From positions 112,514 through 176,513 of the forward strand of contig CACENO010000001.1 of assembly GCA_902560875.1 (NCBI GenBank): DNA of 64,000 bases, in the 5' to 3' direction. A program made the position numbers and the translations under genes. Origin of the DNA: an uncultured Prochlorococcus sp. (lineage in GTDB: Bacteria; Cyanobacteriota; Cyanobacteriia; PCC-6307; Cyanobiaceae). Each line of letters starts with the position of its first letter. Position 1 is the first letter of the stretch. Below are positions 43,801 through 52,459 of this stretch, one piece after another. Under the pieces are notes generated by a model. The model was not told where the DNA came from. It made no database searches and was given only the letters and a program-made list of their open reading frames with translations.

Positions 43801-44555
43801 TAAATTTTAGTGGAACTTCTTCACAAGGAAATGAAAATTTTCAGGCCCCATTAGCAGTAACCAAGGCTGCTGTATTATACGTCTTTCGTTGTTTATTAAA
43901 AGAAGATATACCTTTAAATGCTGGCTGTTTTGAACCACTTGAATTAATTATTCCGAAAGGTTGCTTATTAAATCCACTCCATCCAGCAGCTGTGGTGGCT
44001 GGAAATGTTGAAACATCCCAAGCATTATGTAATTTATTGTTTGGAGCTTTAGGGGTTTCAGCAGCAAGTCAAGGAACAATGAACAATCTCACATTCGGTA
44101 ATTCTGAGCATAGCTACTACGAAACTATTGGAGGTGGGAGCGGAGCAGGTAATGGTTTTAATGGAACAGATGGCATCCAAACAAATATGACTAATTCACG
44201 AATCACTGATCCAGAGATCCTTGAAGAACGATACCCAGTAAGACTAGAAATATTTGAAATAAAGAAACAAAGCGGAGGGAAAGGGAAGTGGAAGGGTGGT
44301 AATGGCCTTTTACGAAAATTTCGTTTTCTGCAACCATTAACACTATCAATTCTTTCAAGTTCAAGAAGGATTCCACCCTTTGGGCTCAAAGGTGGACTAC
44401 CAGGCAATACGGGCTCTAATCATCTTGAGAAAACGGACGGAAAACTAGTCGACATAGGTGGATGTGCCACCATTCAAATGAAAACTGGTGAAGCAATTAT
44501 TATTACGACACCAGGAGGTGGTGGGTATGGCAAGCTAAGCCAACATATCGACTAA
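40881..44555 (+). CDS. Fused HyuA-HyuB hydantoinase / 5-oxoprolinase (ATP-hydrolysing) family
   Basis: N-term 'WQFWIDRGGTFTDLIGIGP', 'GFDMGGTSTDVFYATAG'; C-term 'ITNDPYHGGTHLPDITAITPVF', 'TPGGGGYG' in a single 1224-aa chain. Confidence 0.93.
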   Translation: MMGWQFWIDRGGTFTDLIGIGPNKEFIVKKVLSENPDCQFDPATKCIKEILKLNPEKKIPQGLIKEIRLGTTVATNALLEGTGSTVVLFCNKGLADVMKIGDQQRPDLFSLKIERPRFIAQTVIEVSGRINAKGEEIEPIDITQEIKDIINQYKHKEQISIAIALINSYKNATHELQLEKWLKEIGFRSIICSHQVSPLPRLVPRGQTTLVEASVAPVLKNYLQELRGSLGKSTPLNVMGSNGALLIPQLLLAKDTIFSGPAGGMVGAISIARISGFTQQPLIGFDMGGTSTDVFYATAGQENNWQRDPETEIAGQKLMAQRLPIHTVASGGGSVIYTKRGRLRVGPRSAGSNPGPTSYRRNGPLTITDANFLLGRLQLNEFPKCFGPLANQYPDIKKVQKEFRNLADKLNSTPEKVAEGALTIAIERMADAIKQVSIFCGHDIRDAVLIAYGGAGGQHACRLANQLGIKQVLVHPLAGVLSAYGIGIASQTHIQTKNIREKLDQTLLRSLHELRYREQKRAEIILYKNMNIENHKSQSETKCIARVEIRYQSSEQGLTINFEEESTINSLIQCFEETHLKKFNFVPLHNEPLIIERLEIEVMAPSCFKRKIQLQSKNKQEIKPKLVPIHLERSGWKLVPSYKRLDLVQDLSLTGPALIIEETSSIVLEEGWNAIIDSNGCLLLRAINPDTNTIIATKQPKEEKENTPNPVLLELYHHRFTVIAEKMGDRLKQTSRSVNIRERMDFSCAVFNKDGSLVANAPHIPVHLGAMGESILDLLSQIKEGGRNPLLPLETVITNDPYHGGTHLPDITAITPVFAGQKTPQYFVACRGHHADVGGITPGSMPPFSKNIYEEGLLLRNETYVINGEHDHSTWIKRLNEGNNPPRNPSEMLADLDAQVAANHLGVQELERLVSLTSNVEVKTYMEHLNKNASYVVQEIIKTLNNNYFTVELDNGKQLSVEIIVDKEQGKAKLNFSGTSSQGNENFQAPLAVTKAAVLYVFRCLLKEDIPLNAGCFEPLELIIPKGCLLNPLHPAAVVAGNVETSQALCNLLFGALGVSAASQGTMNNLTFGNSEHSYYETIGGGSGAGNGFNGTDGIQTNMTNSRITDPEILEERYPVRLEIFEIKKQSGGKGKWKGGNGLLRKFRFLQPLTLSILSSSRRIPPFGLKGGLPGNTGSNHLEKTDGKLVDIGGCATIQMKTGEAIIITTPGGGGYGKLSQHID

Positions 44556-44574
44556 TTCTTAATGAGGTAATCGG

Positions 44575-45279
44575 ATGGAAGAATCCAAGTCAAAAGGACA
44601 AGATCCATTGCAAAACGAGAGTTTAAACAACTCCAATAAGGAAATAGACAACTCTGAGCAAGAAACTGCTGAACTAGAGGACCAAGAGCAAACCCAACTC
44701 AAAGCTGCAATGCTTGACTGGAAAAGGAAAGGAAATACTCAGCTCGCCAATGCTTGTGCAGATGCATTAGGGGCAACTGAAGAGAATAAGGAGCTAAATG
44801 ATCAGGATGATGAACAGACAAAGGAAATCAAAGCCAAAGTAGAGAGAATCGAAGCAGAAGCTGAGCTAAAACGAATCAAGATAGAAGAAAGTTTTTCAAA
44901 TAGACCACAATCAAACACAGATGAACAAGAAGAAACAAAAACGAAGGCAGAGGAAAGTAAAAACATTAATTCGGAATTCCAACTATTTAATAACACTCCA
45001 AAGGAGCCGGAAAACTTAATAGAAGAAGTGAAAGCACAAGAATTTGAAGCCCAAAAAGAAAAATTTAATAATTTACCAAACGAAACAGTGCCAAATGAAA
45101 AGTCAACATATATATTTCCTAAAAATACAAAAGGAATAGAAAGCAATCCCTTTATTCAAACTGGCAATGAAAACAATATAGAATTATTTAAAAAGCTTAC
45201 CAATACTAAATTTGTACTCCAAGTAGTTGCATTGATTCTAATCATTGAAATTGGAAGAATAATTTTTCTTATAGGATAA
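44575..45279 (+). CDS. Hypothetical acidic, low-complexity protein with C-terminal TM
   Basis: 234 aa, E/K/N/Q-rich, terminal hydrophobic segment 'FVLQVVALILIIEIGRIIFLIG'. Confidence 0.65.
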   Translation: MEESKSKGQDPLQNESLNNSNKEIDNSEQETAELEDQEQTQLKAAMLDWKRKGNTQLANACADALGATEENKELNDQDDEQTKEIKAKVERIEAEAELKRIKIEESFSNRPQSNTDEQEETKTKAEESKNINSEFQLFNNTPKEPENLIEEVKAQEFEAQKEKFNNLPNETVPNEKSTYIFPKNTKGIESNPFIQTGNENNIELFKKLTNTKFVLQVVALILIIEIGRIIFLIG

Positions 45280-45806
45280 ATTTAGCGTTCTTAAAAAGTT
45301 ATAAGAATCAAACGCTATAAGAATCTACCTTCTACGATATTAAATCTAAACTAATAAATTAGGAAATCAATAAAAAAATTACGATGCTTAAATAGTTGTG
45401 ATTTTGTAACCTTCATTTTAAAAAAAATCAAATCAATATGTAATATTGTCAACTTTGTCAATACTGAGTGAGCATAGCACCTGATAGAAGTAAGAACGCC
45501 TATAACAATTCCATGCCATTTATTACTTTCTAAGGAGCATTGATACTGCTATCCACAAGATTGAAAGAAAGACTAATAACAATCAACTGATCTAACAAAG
45601 AGAGATCACTAAAAGGCCAGACAGATTGGGAAGAAATTCCTAAACCTATTGAGATGGAGAAATCAGTACTTTAAAGCGACTCAAAGAATCGAACCTTTTA
45701 CCTGCTAGCTAGATATGGAGCTATATACTAAAGAATGGTTACTTAGGCACTATCAATAGTGCTTTCTACTGATGACGCGAATACAAATTTTGTCTAAAAT
45801 TTATAT

Positions 45807-45880
45807 GGCCGGGTGATGGGGCTCAGTCGGCCTGCAGAAAAGGAATAATCCTCAGTTCTGCACCTGAGAATTATTCCTTT
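45807..45880 (+). promoter_or_regulatory. Candidate structured RNA leader upstream of hli
   Basis: GGCCG(45807-45811)/CGGCC(45828-45832) hairpin; 45839-45855/45864-45880 17-bp stem with one mismatch; loop TTCTGCA (45856-45862) complementary to TGCAGAA (45833-45839). Confidence 0.5.
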
Positions 45881-45899
45881 CCAATCATGTGTTGCAAGC

Positions 45900-46001
45900 A
45901 TGAAATTCAATCGATTAAGTCAATCTGAGCGAATACATGGCAGATTTGCCATGGTAATGGTCTTTACTTTTCTCCTTTTCGAGTTTTTAAAAATTCATTA
46001 A
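45900..46001 (+). CDS. hli: Short high-light-inducible protein (HLIP)
   Basis: MKFNRLSQSERIHGRFAMVMVFTFLLFEFLKIH: 'ERxHGRxAM' chlorophyll-binding HLIP motif plus TM; below ORF-track cutoff. Confidence 0.8.
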   Translation: MKFNRLSQSERIHGRFAMVMVFTFLLFEFLKIH

Positions 46002-46105
46002 TTTACTCACTAATTGAAGTTAACCAAGAGAGTTATGAATTGATAATAACCACTAGAAGTAGAAGAAAGAGTCTGGATATATTGCCGAGCAAGGCCAATT
46101 CCTAA

Positions 46106-46417
46106 TCACCGTCCAGTGATATCTCGTACTATTTTATCCCATTTTTTTGCTGCCTCCTTATTACAGTTATATCTATTTATCATGCCTATAATCTTCTTCG
46201 ATAGGAATCCATAAGAAAAGATCAATAAAGATATAATCAAAAGTACTTGGACAATAGAAGTAATAAAATGACTGTAGATAGGAGCAAGATATGGTTTAAT
46301 AATTACCTCTAGATAATTAGCGACAAAATATGATATATAATAATAAAGCCGGTTAGAAGCAACAATGACAATTGCTGTTAAGCCAATTGTCCTTATTAAT
46401 TTACTGCTCTTTTTCAC
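46106..46417 (-). CDS. Hypothetical membrane protein
   Basis: 103 aa, two TM segments. Confidence 0.5.
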   Translation of the reverse strand: MKKSSKLIRTIGLTAIVIVASNRLYYYISYFVANYLEVIIKPYLAPIYSHFITSIVQVLLIISLLIFSYGFLSKKIIGMINRYNCNKEAAKKWDKIVRDITGR

Positions 46418-46550
46418 TATTTAAACTAAATTAGATTGTGATAGTAATGGTATCTCATTACGAATGCAGTATTAATTGGATATCATTATTTTTAATTTAT
46501 TAAGCGTAGGAACTTATCCTGCAAAATTACTAAAAATAGTTAATATTTTT

Positions 46551-46871
46551 TTAATCCTCTGCAGCCTCAAATTGACGTAAAAGCCTGAAACCTTTTCTTA
46601 TAATCAAAATTGCTCCATAAGCACCCAAAACAAGTGGAAGGGTAATCAACGGATTAACACTCATATCATTAACAATCTTTTGGCCAGCTGAATAGTCATG
46701 TCCATGACAAGGAGAAAGGTAGATTAAACCTCCAAGAATCAAACCCCAACCAATAATTGACAAAATTCCATCGCGAGACTTCCCTTCATAAAACCTATCA
46801 AGACCCGCAGGCCAACCAATAGAAAGAACCAAAAGACGGGTAATAGCCTTCTTCTCTTCTTTCCTAAACAT
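46551..46871 (-). CDS. TM2-domain-like membrane protein
   Basis: 'LLVLSIGWPAGLDRFYEGKSRDGILSIIGWGLILGGLIYL'. Confidence 0.7.
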   Translation of the reverse strand: MFRKEEKKAITRLLVLSIGWPAGLDRFYEGKSRDGILSIIGWGLILGGLIYLSPCHGHDYSAGQKIVNDMSVNPLITLPLVLGAYGAILIIRKGFRLLRQFEAAED

Positions 46872-47069
46872 TTAATTTTTACAAAGATGTAACTATAGGT
46901 AATTTGATAACGTATTTAGGCCAATAGCCATTCTATGTAGAGAAAGCTTTAAAATTCGCCAGCTTTTAAATTTAATTGAAGATTTCATTACTTGAAGATT
47001 ACAATTTAATAGCAATAAGTTTAATAATATTAGATTGACTTTTTATTCATCTTTGAGCATTAAAAAGAC

Positions 47070-47273
47070 ATGGATGTTTCTTTCTCTAATGCCCTAGAAC
47101 TAAATAAAATGAGTTCCACAACTGCTGTTATAATATGGGTAATGCTATCTTTTCTAATTGTACTAATTACTGTTACGATCTTAGTATTTAGGAATCAATA
47201 TGCAAGCAAGGTGAAGATTGAAATGAAGCCTGACAAAAAGTCTTCTTTAAATCCAAACTCAAAAGGATTTTAA
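47070..47273 (+). CDS. Hypothetical single-TM protein
   Basis: 67 aa; TM 'AVIIWVMLSFLIVLITVTILVF'. Confidence 0.45.
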   Translation: MDVSFSNALELNKMSSTTAVIIWVMLSFLIVLITVTILVFRNQYASKVKIEMKPDKKSSLNPNSKGF

Positions 47274-47453
47274 AAGAGATCAATAAACAAAGTCACCACC
47301 ATTTGTTTTAATTCGCAAAGTGTCTGCAATTTGCCAAAGCCCTAATTACTAAAAGGACATGCTCAAAACCTATATAAGAACGTAATTTTATGAACTAATA
47401 ATGCATTTGAATACAAATGGTGGAAGAATAAGAAATAAAGTTTTTTCTCATCA

Positions 47454-47684
47454 ATGGAACGCTGGTTGTCCCAGCCATCACTTTCCGGCCTTCTAGGAAC
47501 TGTGGTTGCCTCTCTTTCAATAGGAACACTATTTTTAATAAGGCAACTCTCTAAAGATTCGAAAAAGAATCACCAAGACGACAAAGCTCTTCTTAAAGAA
47601 CTCCTAGAGGGCTTCGGGCTTGAGGTTCCAGAAGAGTTACAGGATACTCACAATAATATTATAGAAACCATTAAAACACCCTAA
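47454..47684 (+). CDS. Hypothetical single-TM protein
   Basis: 76 aa; N-terminal TM then charged tail. Confidence 0.5.
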   Translation: MERWLSQPSLSGLLGTVVASLSIGTLFLIRQLSKDSKKNHQDDKALLKELLEGFGLEVPEELQDTHNNIIETIKTP

Positions 47685-47785
47685 GTCAATCTTTTGTACT
47701 ACACCTATTCTTCCCAACCAAATGACTTTATATATTCAAAGTATTCCAATACAATTGAAATACTATACTTTCTAAAAATACTTTT

Positions 47786-47983
47786 ATGTCAATTCGAAGC
47801 TTAACGACAGAAACCCGCCGAAGGATTGAAAAACTTATTTACAAAATATCTAAAGGTCAACCTATTACTTTAAAGGAAAGGATTCAGGTTGAAAAGTATT
47901 CATTACATATCCCATTCATTGCCAGTAAATTAAAAAAAGCACAAAAAAATAGATGTATTTTAGAGCATGATGGTTTAATTTAA
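47786..47983 (+). CDS. Hypothetical small basic protein
   Basis: 65-aa ORF MSIRSLTTETRRRIEKLIYKISKGQPITLKERIQVEKYSLHIPFIASKLKKAQKNRC... Confidence 0.55.
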   Translation: MSIRSLTTETRRRIEKLIYKISKGQPITLKERIQVEKYSLHIPFIASKLKKAQKNRCILEHDGLI

Positions 47984-48559
47984 CAAGGGTTCTATTCTTC
48001 CATTAAAAACCAACAAAGCTATAATTTAACGATACCATAGGTTAACAAGATATTATCACATGTTTCCTATTTAAAATTCAAAAGAATCACTCCAAATTAA
48101 TCTAAAGGAGAATTCACAAAAATATTTTTTACGTCTATAACCGAAACGGTCTATATCAAAAGTTGTTCTCTAATCAATATTGAAATTTACAGTTTCACCT
48201 ATGGGCATTCACTAATATTGTTGTAGGGAAGGAAGAATCAATTATTAAGCTCAAGCCAGCGAATGAGCAACTGACAGACAAAGCTAATTTACTCCACTAA
48301 GATTGGATAAAGCAACAGGAATCCAATTGCCTAATATGAATAGCTGATAATTCCATTGTTTCGTATAATTTTTGTACATACATCCTATTGCTTGCTGTGG
48401 GCACGCATAAAGGAATCTATTAGATTATTTATATACAAAGTTAATATTATTTCCCAAATCACACCTTGTAAGAATCAGGCTTGAATTCTGATCACTTCAT
48501 TTCATGTCCAAGCAAAAGAAATCATTAATTGCTTAAATGGTTTAGATACATCTTTTACT

Positions 48560-48763
48560 ATGGCAAACCCCCTTGAAGAAAAAAATGAACTAGCCTCACT
48601 AATTATGAAATATATTTCAACTGCTTCATTTGTAGCAATGTCAATTGGGATAATTTACAATGGAATTTCACTTAGCAAGTTAGCTAATATTCAAGAGCAT
48701 TCAACAAGAGCCTTATTAATGCATCTTCATAAGGGGCATAATCATCCTCATGAAAATAAGTAA
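48560..48763 (+). CDS. Hypothetical TM protein with His-rich tail
   Basis: 67 aa; C-terminal 'LLMHLHKGHNHPHENK'. Confidence 0.5.
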   Translation: MANPLEEKNELASLIMKYISTASFVAMSIGIIYNGISLSKLANIQEHSTRALLMHLHKGHNHPHENK

Positions 48764-49072
48764 TAATTAATTTCACCCCACCTCCTTGCCTTTGATTTCA
48801 GAATAGGCAACTAAATTAACGATAAAATAAAAAACCTTTTTTAAAGTTATGTTCTTTCGCTCTAACTTCATGTCTACTCGTCAGTGCTGAAGGTATAAAA
48901 CAAATATTTAAAGGGACGAGGGTAAGCTTTTGAGTTGATGAGTTTAAGCGACTGGCCATAGCCATCCAACTTAGAGATTCCTTTCCAAAGCAAAATTCAA
49001 CACTAATCTTTTGCATAAGCATTGAGCCCTCTCTTTTGTTTAATATGCTTGTCAGATGATTTAAAGAAGTTA

Positions 49073-49354
49073 ATGAGTAAGCAAGTTTGGCAAGCTCAAG
49101 ACGGCGAGTTGTTCGACTCAGAAGAAGAGTGCCTCCTTCATGAGAGAGCAAGTCTATTTTTAGTTGATATGAACCATAGCGAATCAGACCGAAATGAAAG
49201 ACGCTGGGGAATGCAAAAAAATTTCAGCAGATTCTTTCTAGAAGGATTTCAGCGTAAGGAAGATTTCTGGAAATATGCAGATAGTTTCAGGATCTTAGCT
49301 GACATTCTGGATGGGAAGAGACTCGACCTTCCAAGGAACAACCCTCCCTCTTAG
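49073..49354 (+). CDS. Hypothetical protein with 'DGxxFDSEEExxxHE' N-terminus
   Basis: Internal start MSKQVWQAQDGELFDSEEECLLHERA... within the 110-aa ORF. Confidence 0.55.
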   Translation: MSKQVWQAQDGELFDSEEECLLHERASLFLVDMNHSESDRNERRWGMQKNFSRFFLEGFQRKEDFWKYADSFRILADILDGKRLDLPRNNPPS

Positions 49355-49450
49355 GCATTCATGCAGCTGAATAGATGTCTCATTGATTTTTCGTTAATAC
49401 TATTGAAATTTCGAGCTTAAATTGTTCATTGCTATTTCAAAAAAAAGTCC

Positions 49451-49780
49451 CTATACCGCAGAATTACTATCTGAATCAAAATGAATAATCTTGGTTAGTT
49501 GTGCTTGGATTAAAACAGCCTTTGCAATCTTTTTATTACTAGTGGCAACACTACCAATAGCTGTAAGTGGAAGTCCACAGCCTAAGAAAATCAATGAGGC
49601 CGTAAGTCCTCTGCGGTCAGCAGTTTCATAAGCAATCCCTAAGGAAATCAAAGTCCCAAAAATTGCCAAAAATGCACCAATCCATCTACAAGCCTCTCCT
49701 GAAAGCGATTTGGCACCTTCAGCCTTCAAAAACTCATTTTCAATTGCTTTCATTTTTTCTTTAACCGATTGTTCATTCAT
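49451..49780 (-). CDS. Hypothetical membrane protein
   Basis: 109 aa with two TM segments. Confidence 0.55.
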   Translation of the reverse strand: MNEQSVKEKMKAIENEFLKAEGAKSLSGEACRWIGAFLAIFGTLISLGIAYETADRRGLTASLIFLGCGLPLTAIGSVATSNKKIAKAVLIQAQLTKIIHFDSDSNSAV

Positions 49781-49946
49781 AGCAATTAAGCAACTTAACT
49801 AGACATTTTGAATGCTTACTGCTCATATTCTCATTGCATCAAATTAAAAGTGATAATTTAAAAGTATCAAAAGTTTTTCTTGATTACCAATTTAATTTTC
49901 AAGAACTTTATTATTCGCTAAGAAAGGAGGTTTGAACATTTTTTCT

Positions 49947-51731
49947 TTATTGCAAGCCAACTGCCTTGCCTTCTCTTCTTGGATCAGCTGCCCCATGCCA
50001 TAGGCCATCTCTTAACTGTATTAAGGCTAAACCACTACTGAAAGATCTGGTCTTTACCCGATGCCCAAGAAGCTCTAATTTTTTAACGATATCTAATTGG
50101 TCTTTGAACCAAAAAGCATTTTTTTCCAAAATAGTCTCTGTTGGTCTCACCGAAAGATGGCTAGTCTCAACTGCTTCTTTAGGAGGAAGACCTAAGTCAA
50201 GTAATTTAATAATTGCATTTGATAAAAAATGTGGAATCACCCATCCGCCTGGTGAACCAATTGCAATCACAGGCCTATTACCACTAAAGACAATTACCGG
50301 TGACATGGAACTCATTGGTCGCTTTTTAGGACCTACACGGTTAGAAATAGATTTTCCTCCAATGCTCGGAACAAATGAAAAATCAGTTAACTGATTATTT
50401 AAAATCATACCGCCAGAGATATAACGACTTCCAAAAACCGTTTCAACTGAGCCCGTATAACTAGCAATATTTCCATAAATATCTACAATTACTAGATGAG
50501 TTGTACCACCTCCAGAAGTACGAGGTTGACTTGCAAGATCCAATAACTCACTACCCCTAGGAGTCCCTGGTAGTGGAGACAGATGCGCCTTATTTGGTTT
50601 TATAAATGCAGCTCGTTCCTTGATATATGAATCTTCTAATAAACCGTCAACTGGAACAGGCCAATCAATCGGATCTCCTATCCAATGAGAGCGATCAGCA
50701 TCTGCAAGTCTTAAAGATTCTGCTAGGTAATGCCAGGAGAAAACGTTCTTTTTTTCGTTATTTCTTGGCATTAAAATTTCAAATATCCCAAGAGTTTGCA
50801 ATAACGCTATTCCACCACCACTAGGGGGAGGAAAAGTGCACACACGCCACTTCCTATATGGTCGGCAAATTGGATTGCGTTCGTAGATTTGATAATTAGC
50901 CAAATCATTAAGAGTCATTGTTCTAACATTTGCTCCGTCTAGTTGATACTTATTCAAGTCAATTAATAAATCTTTAGCAATGTTTCCTCGATAAAATTCT
51001 TCTACACCTAGATCTGCAATCCTTGTCAAGGTTCTAGCTAAAGCCTTGTTTTGGAAAGGGATATTTTTATTAGGGAGGTCGCCATTAGGGAGATAAAGAG
51101 ATTTAAAAGCATCGCTGTGGTTAATCCCAATACGCTTAGCCAAAAAGATAGAGCTAAGGAAACGTGGACTGGGTAAAAATCCCTGCTCGGCAATACGTAT
51201 GCTCTCTTCAAAATTTTCATTCCAAGGTAGACGTCCAAATCGACCATGCCCCTCCCAAAGCAAAGCTGTTGTCCCAGGAACTCCAATAGCAGAGAGGCTT
51301 TTGGTTGCTTTAATCCAAGACAAAGGGGTGCCATCTTCATTTAGCCAGTCATCCTTGCCTGCTCTACTAGGGGCAGTTTCTCTGCCATCAAGAGCGTATA
51401 GAAATTTCTTCTGCTCATCCCAATACAAAAGAAAGCTACCTCCTCCAAGTCCAGAACTCTGAGGTTCAACAACAGTCAGCACCGCTTGTGCAGCAACTAC
51501 TGCATCCATTGCGGTTCCTCCCCTCTCTAAAATTTTCAATGCTGCATCACTAGCTAAAGGGTTAGCCGTCACAGCAACTGCACGACCAGTAGCCGTTGAA
51601 ACCACAGAATCTTTCGACTGTAAAGTTTCAGGGGAATCCCAATTAACTTGAGCAGAAGTAGGAAAAAAAGACGAAAAGAAATACAGAGTAATCTTTGTTA
51701 AAACAGTTAGCCAGAAAATATGGAGAGTCAT
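49947..51731 (-). CDS. ggt: Gamma-glutamyltransferase (exported)
   Basis: Signal-like N-terminus; 'GGTAMDAVVAAQAVLTVVEPQSSGLGGGSFLLYWD'; catalytic-Thr region 'SGGGTTHLVIVD'. Confidence 0.93.
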   Translation of the reverse strand: MTLHIFWLTVLTKITLYFFSSFFPTSAQVNWDSPETLQSKDSVVSTATGRAVAVTANPLASDAALKILERGGTAMDAVVAAQAVLTVVEPQSSGLGGGSFLLYWDEQKKFLYALDGRETAPSRAGKDDWLNEDGTPLSWIKATKSLSAIGVPGTTALLWEGHGRFGRLPWNENFEESIRIAEQGFLPSPRFLSSIFLAKRIGINHSDAFKSLYLPNGDLPNKNIPFQNKALARTLTRIADLGVEEFYRGNIAKDLLIDLNKYQLDGANVRTMTLNDLANYQIYERNPICRPYRKWRVCTFPPPSGGGIALLQTLGIFEILMPRNNEKKNVFSWHYLAESLRLADADRSHWIGDPIDWPVPVDGLLEDSYIKERAAFIKPNKAHLSPLPGTPRGSELLDLASQPRTSGGGTTHLVIVDIYGNIASYTGSVETVFGSRYISGGMILNNQLTDFSFVPSIGGKSISNRVGPKKRPMSSMSPVIVFSGNRPVIAIGSPGGWVIPHFLSNAIIKLLDLGLPPKEAVETSHLSVRPTETILEKNAFWFKDQLDIVKKLELLGHRVKTRSFSSGLALIQLRDGLWHGAADPRREGKAVGLQ

Positions 51732-51954
51732 TGTCTCCTAAATCAAAAAAGCAGATCAAAGAGTCTTAATTCTAAAGGTAGACATATCTACTAAGCATCG
51801 TAAATCTTGCAACGTGACCTAATGAGGAATAGAGAGAATTCTTGATCCCAAATTCTTCTCATGTATCAACCGATTGAAATAAAAGAGCAGAACAAATAAA
51901 CCTCACAAGTAAAAACCCCTGTGCGCTATAAAGGCTGTCTTCTTACATCACGCA

Positions 51955-52248
51955 ATGCAGTCTCAAGGTCGTTTATCAGAAGTTCGCCTAGTTGAACGCT
52001 TAAAGCAATTCCCTATTGAAAAATGGGAAAATCTTACAGATAGTCAAAGGAATTACGCCAAAAAAGCTTGGGGAGTTCTTACGTACAAGTGGAGATGGCA
52101 AATCGCACTGAATATTCCATACCTTGCAATTTTCCTTTTAGATAGGAGTATTCCAGCTGTTCATCAATTCAATATGAATCTATTGGCCTCTATTGCTGCC
52201 AAGCTCCCCATTCCTTCTTTCGTCTCTTCATGGATAGGAGTCGGCTAG
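51955..52248 (+). CDS. Hypothetical 97-aa membrane protein (repeat copy 1)
   Basis: MQSQGRLSEVRLVERLKQFPIEKWENLTDSQRNYAKKAWGVLTYKWRWQIALNIPYLAIFLLDR...; identical to copy 2. Confidence 0.7.
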   Translation: MQSQGRLSEVRLVERLKQFPIEKWENLTDSQRNYAKKAWGVLTYKWRWQIALNIPYLAIFLLDRSIPAVHQFNMNLLASIAAKLPIPSFVSSWIGVG

Positions 52249-52303
52249 GACAGCAAGAAATGTTCAAAGAAGGGGAAAAACGTGCTGCCCTTGCAAAACC
52301 AAA

Positions 52304-52459
52304 TCATTCCTCTTCTTCCTTCCGCCCTCTCATGCCTCTTTTGACGGAAAAACTGAGCGCACCAAAAAAGAATATCGCTAAGCATCCCCAAAAAAGCCTC
52401 TCAATAAAAAGCAAAACAGGGCTACCAACTTGAATCGCAGGATCAAATAAAAAATCCAT
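52304..52459 (-). CDS. Hypothetical 51-aa membrane protein (repeat copy 1; 72 aa if GTG 52522 is used)
   Basis: MDFLFDPAIQVGSPVLLFIERLFWGCLAIFFFGALSFSVKRGMRGRKEEEE; start uncertain. Confidence 0.5.
   Translation of the reverse strand: MDFLFDPAIQVGSPVLLFIERLFWGCLAIFFFGALSFSVKRGMRGRKEEEE

Noticed and set aside
44117-44407. 96-aa minus-strand ORF
   Set aside because: Fully antisense inside the fused hydantoinase gene; Pro-rich shadow frame
45808-45880. tRNA or tmRNA possibility for the GC-rich hli leader
   Set aside because: No cloverleaf, no T-arm GTTCRA, no CCA-like acceptor; better explained as a leader or sRNA structure
52230-52433. 67-aa plus-strand ORF in both repeat copies
   Set aside because: Overlaps the 97-aa gene end and is antisense to the more membrane-protein-like minus-strand ORF; polar low-complexity translation looks spurious
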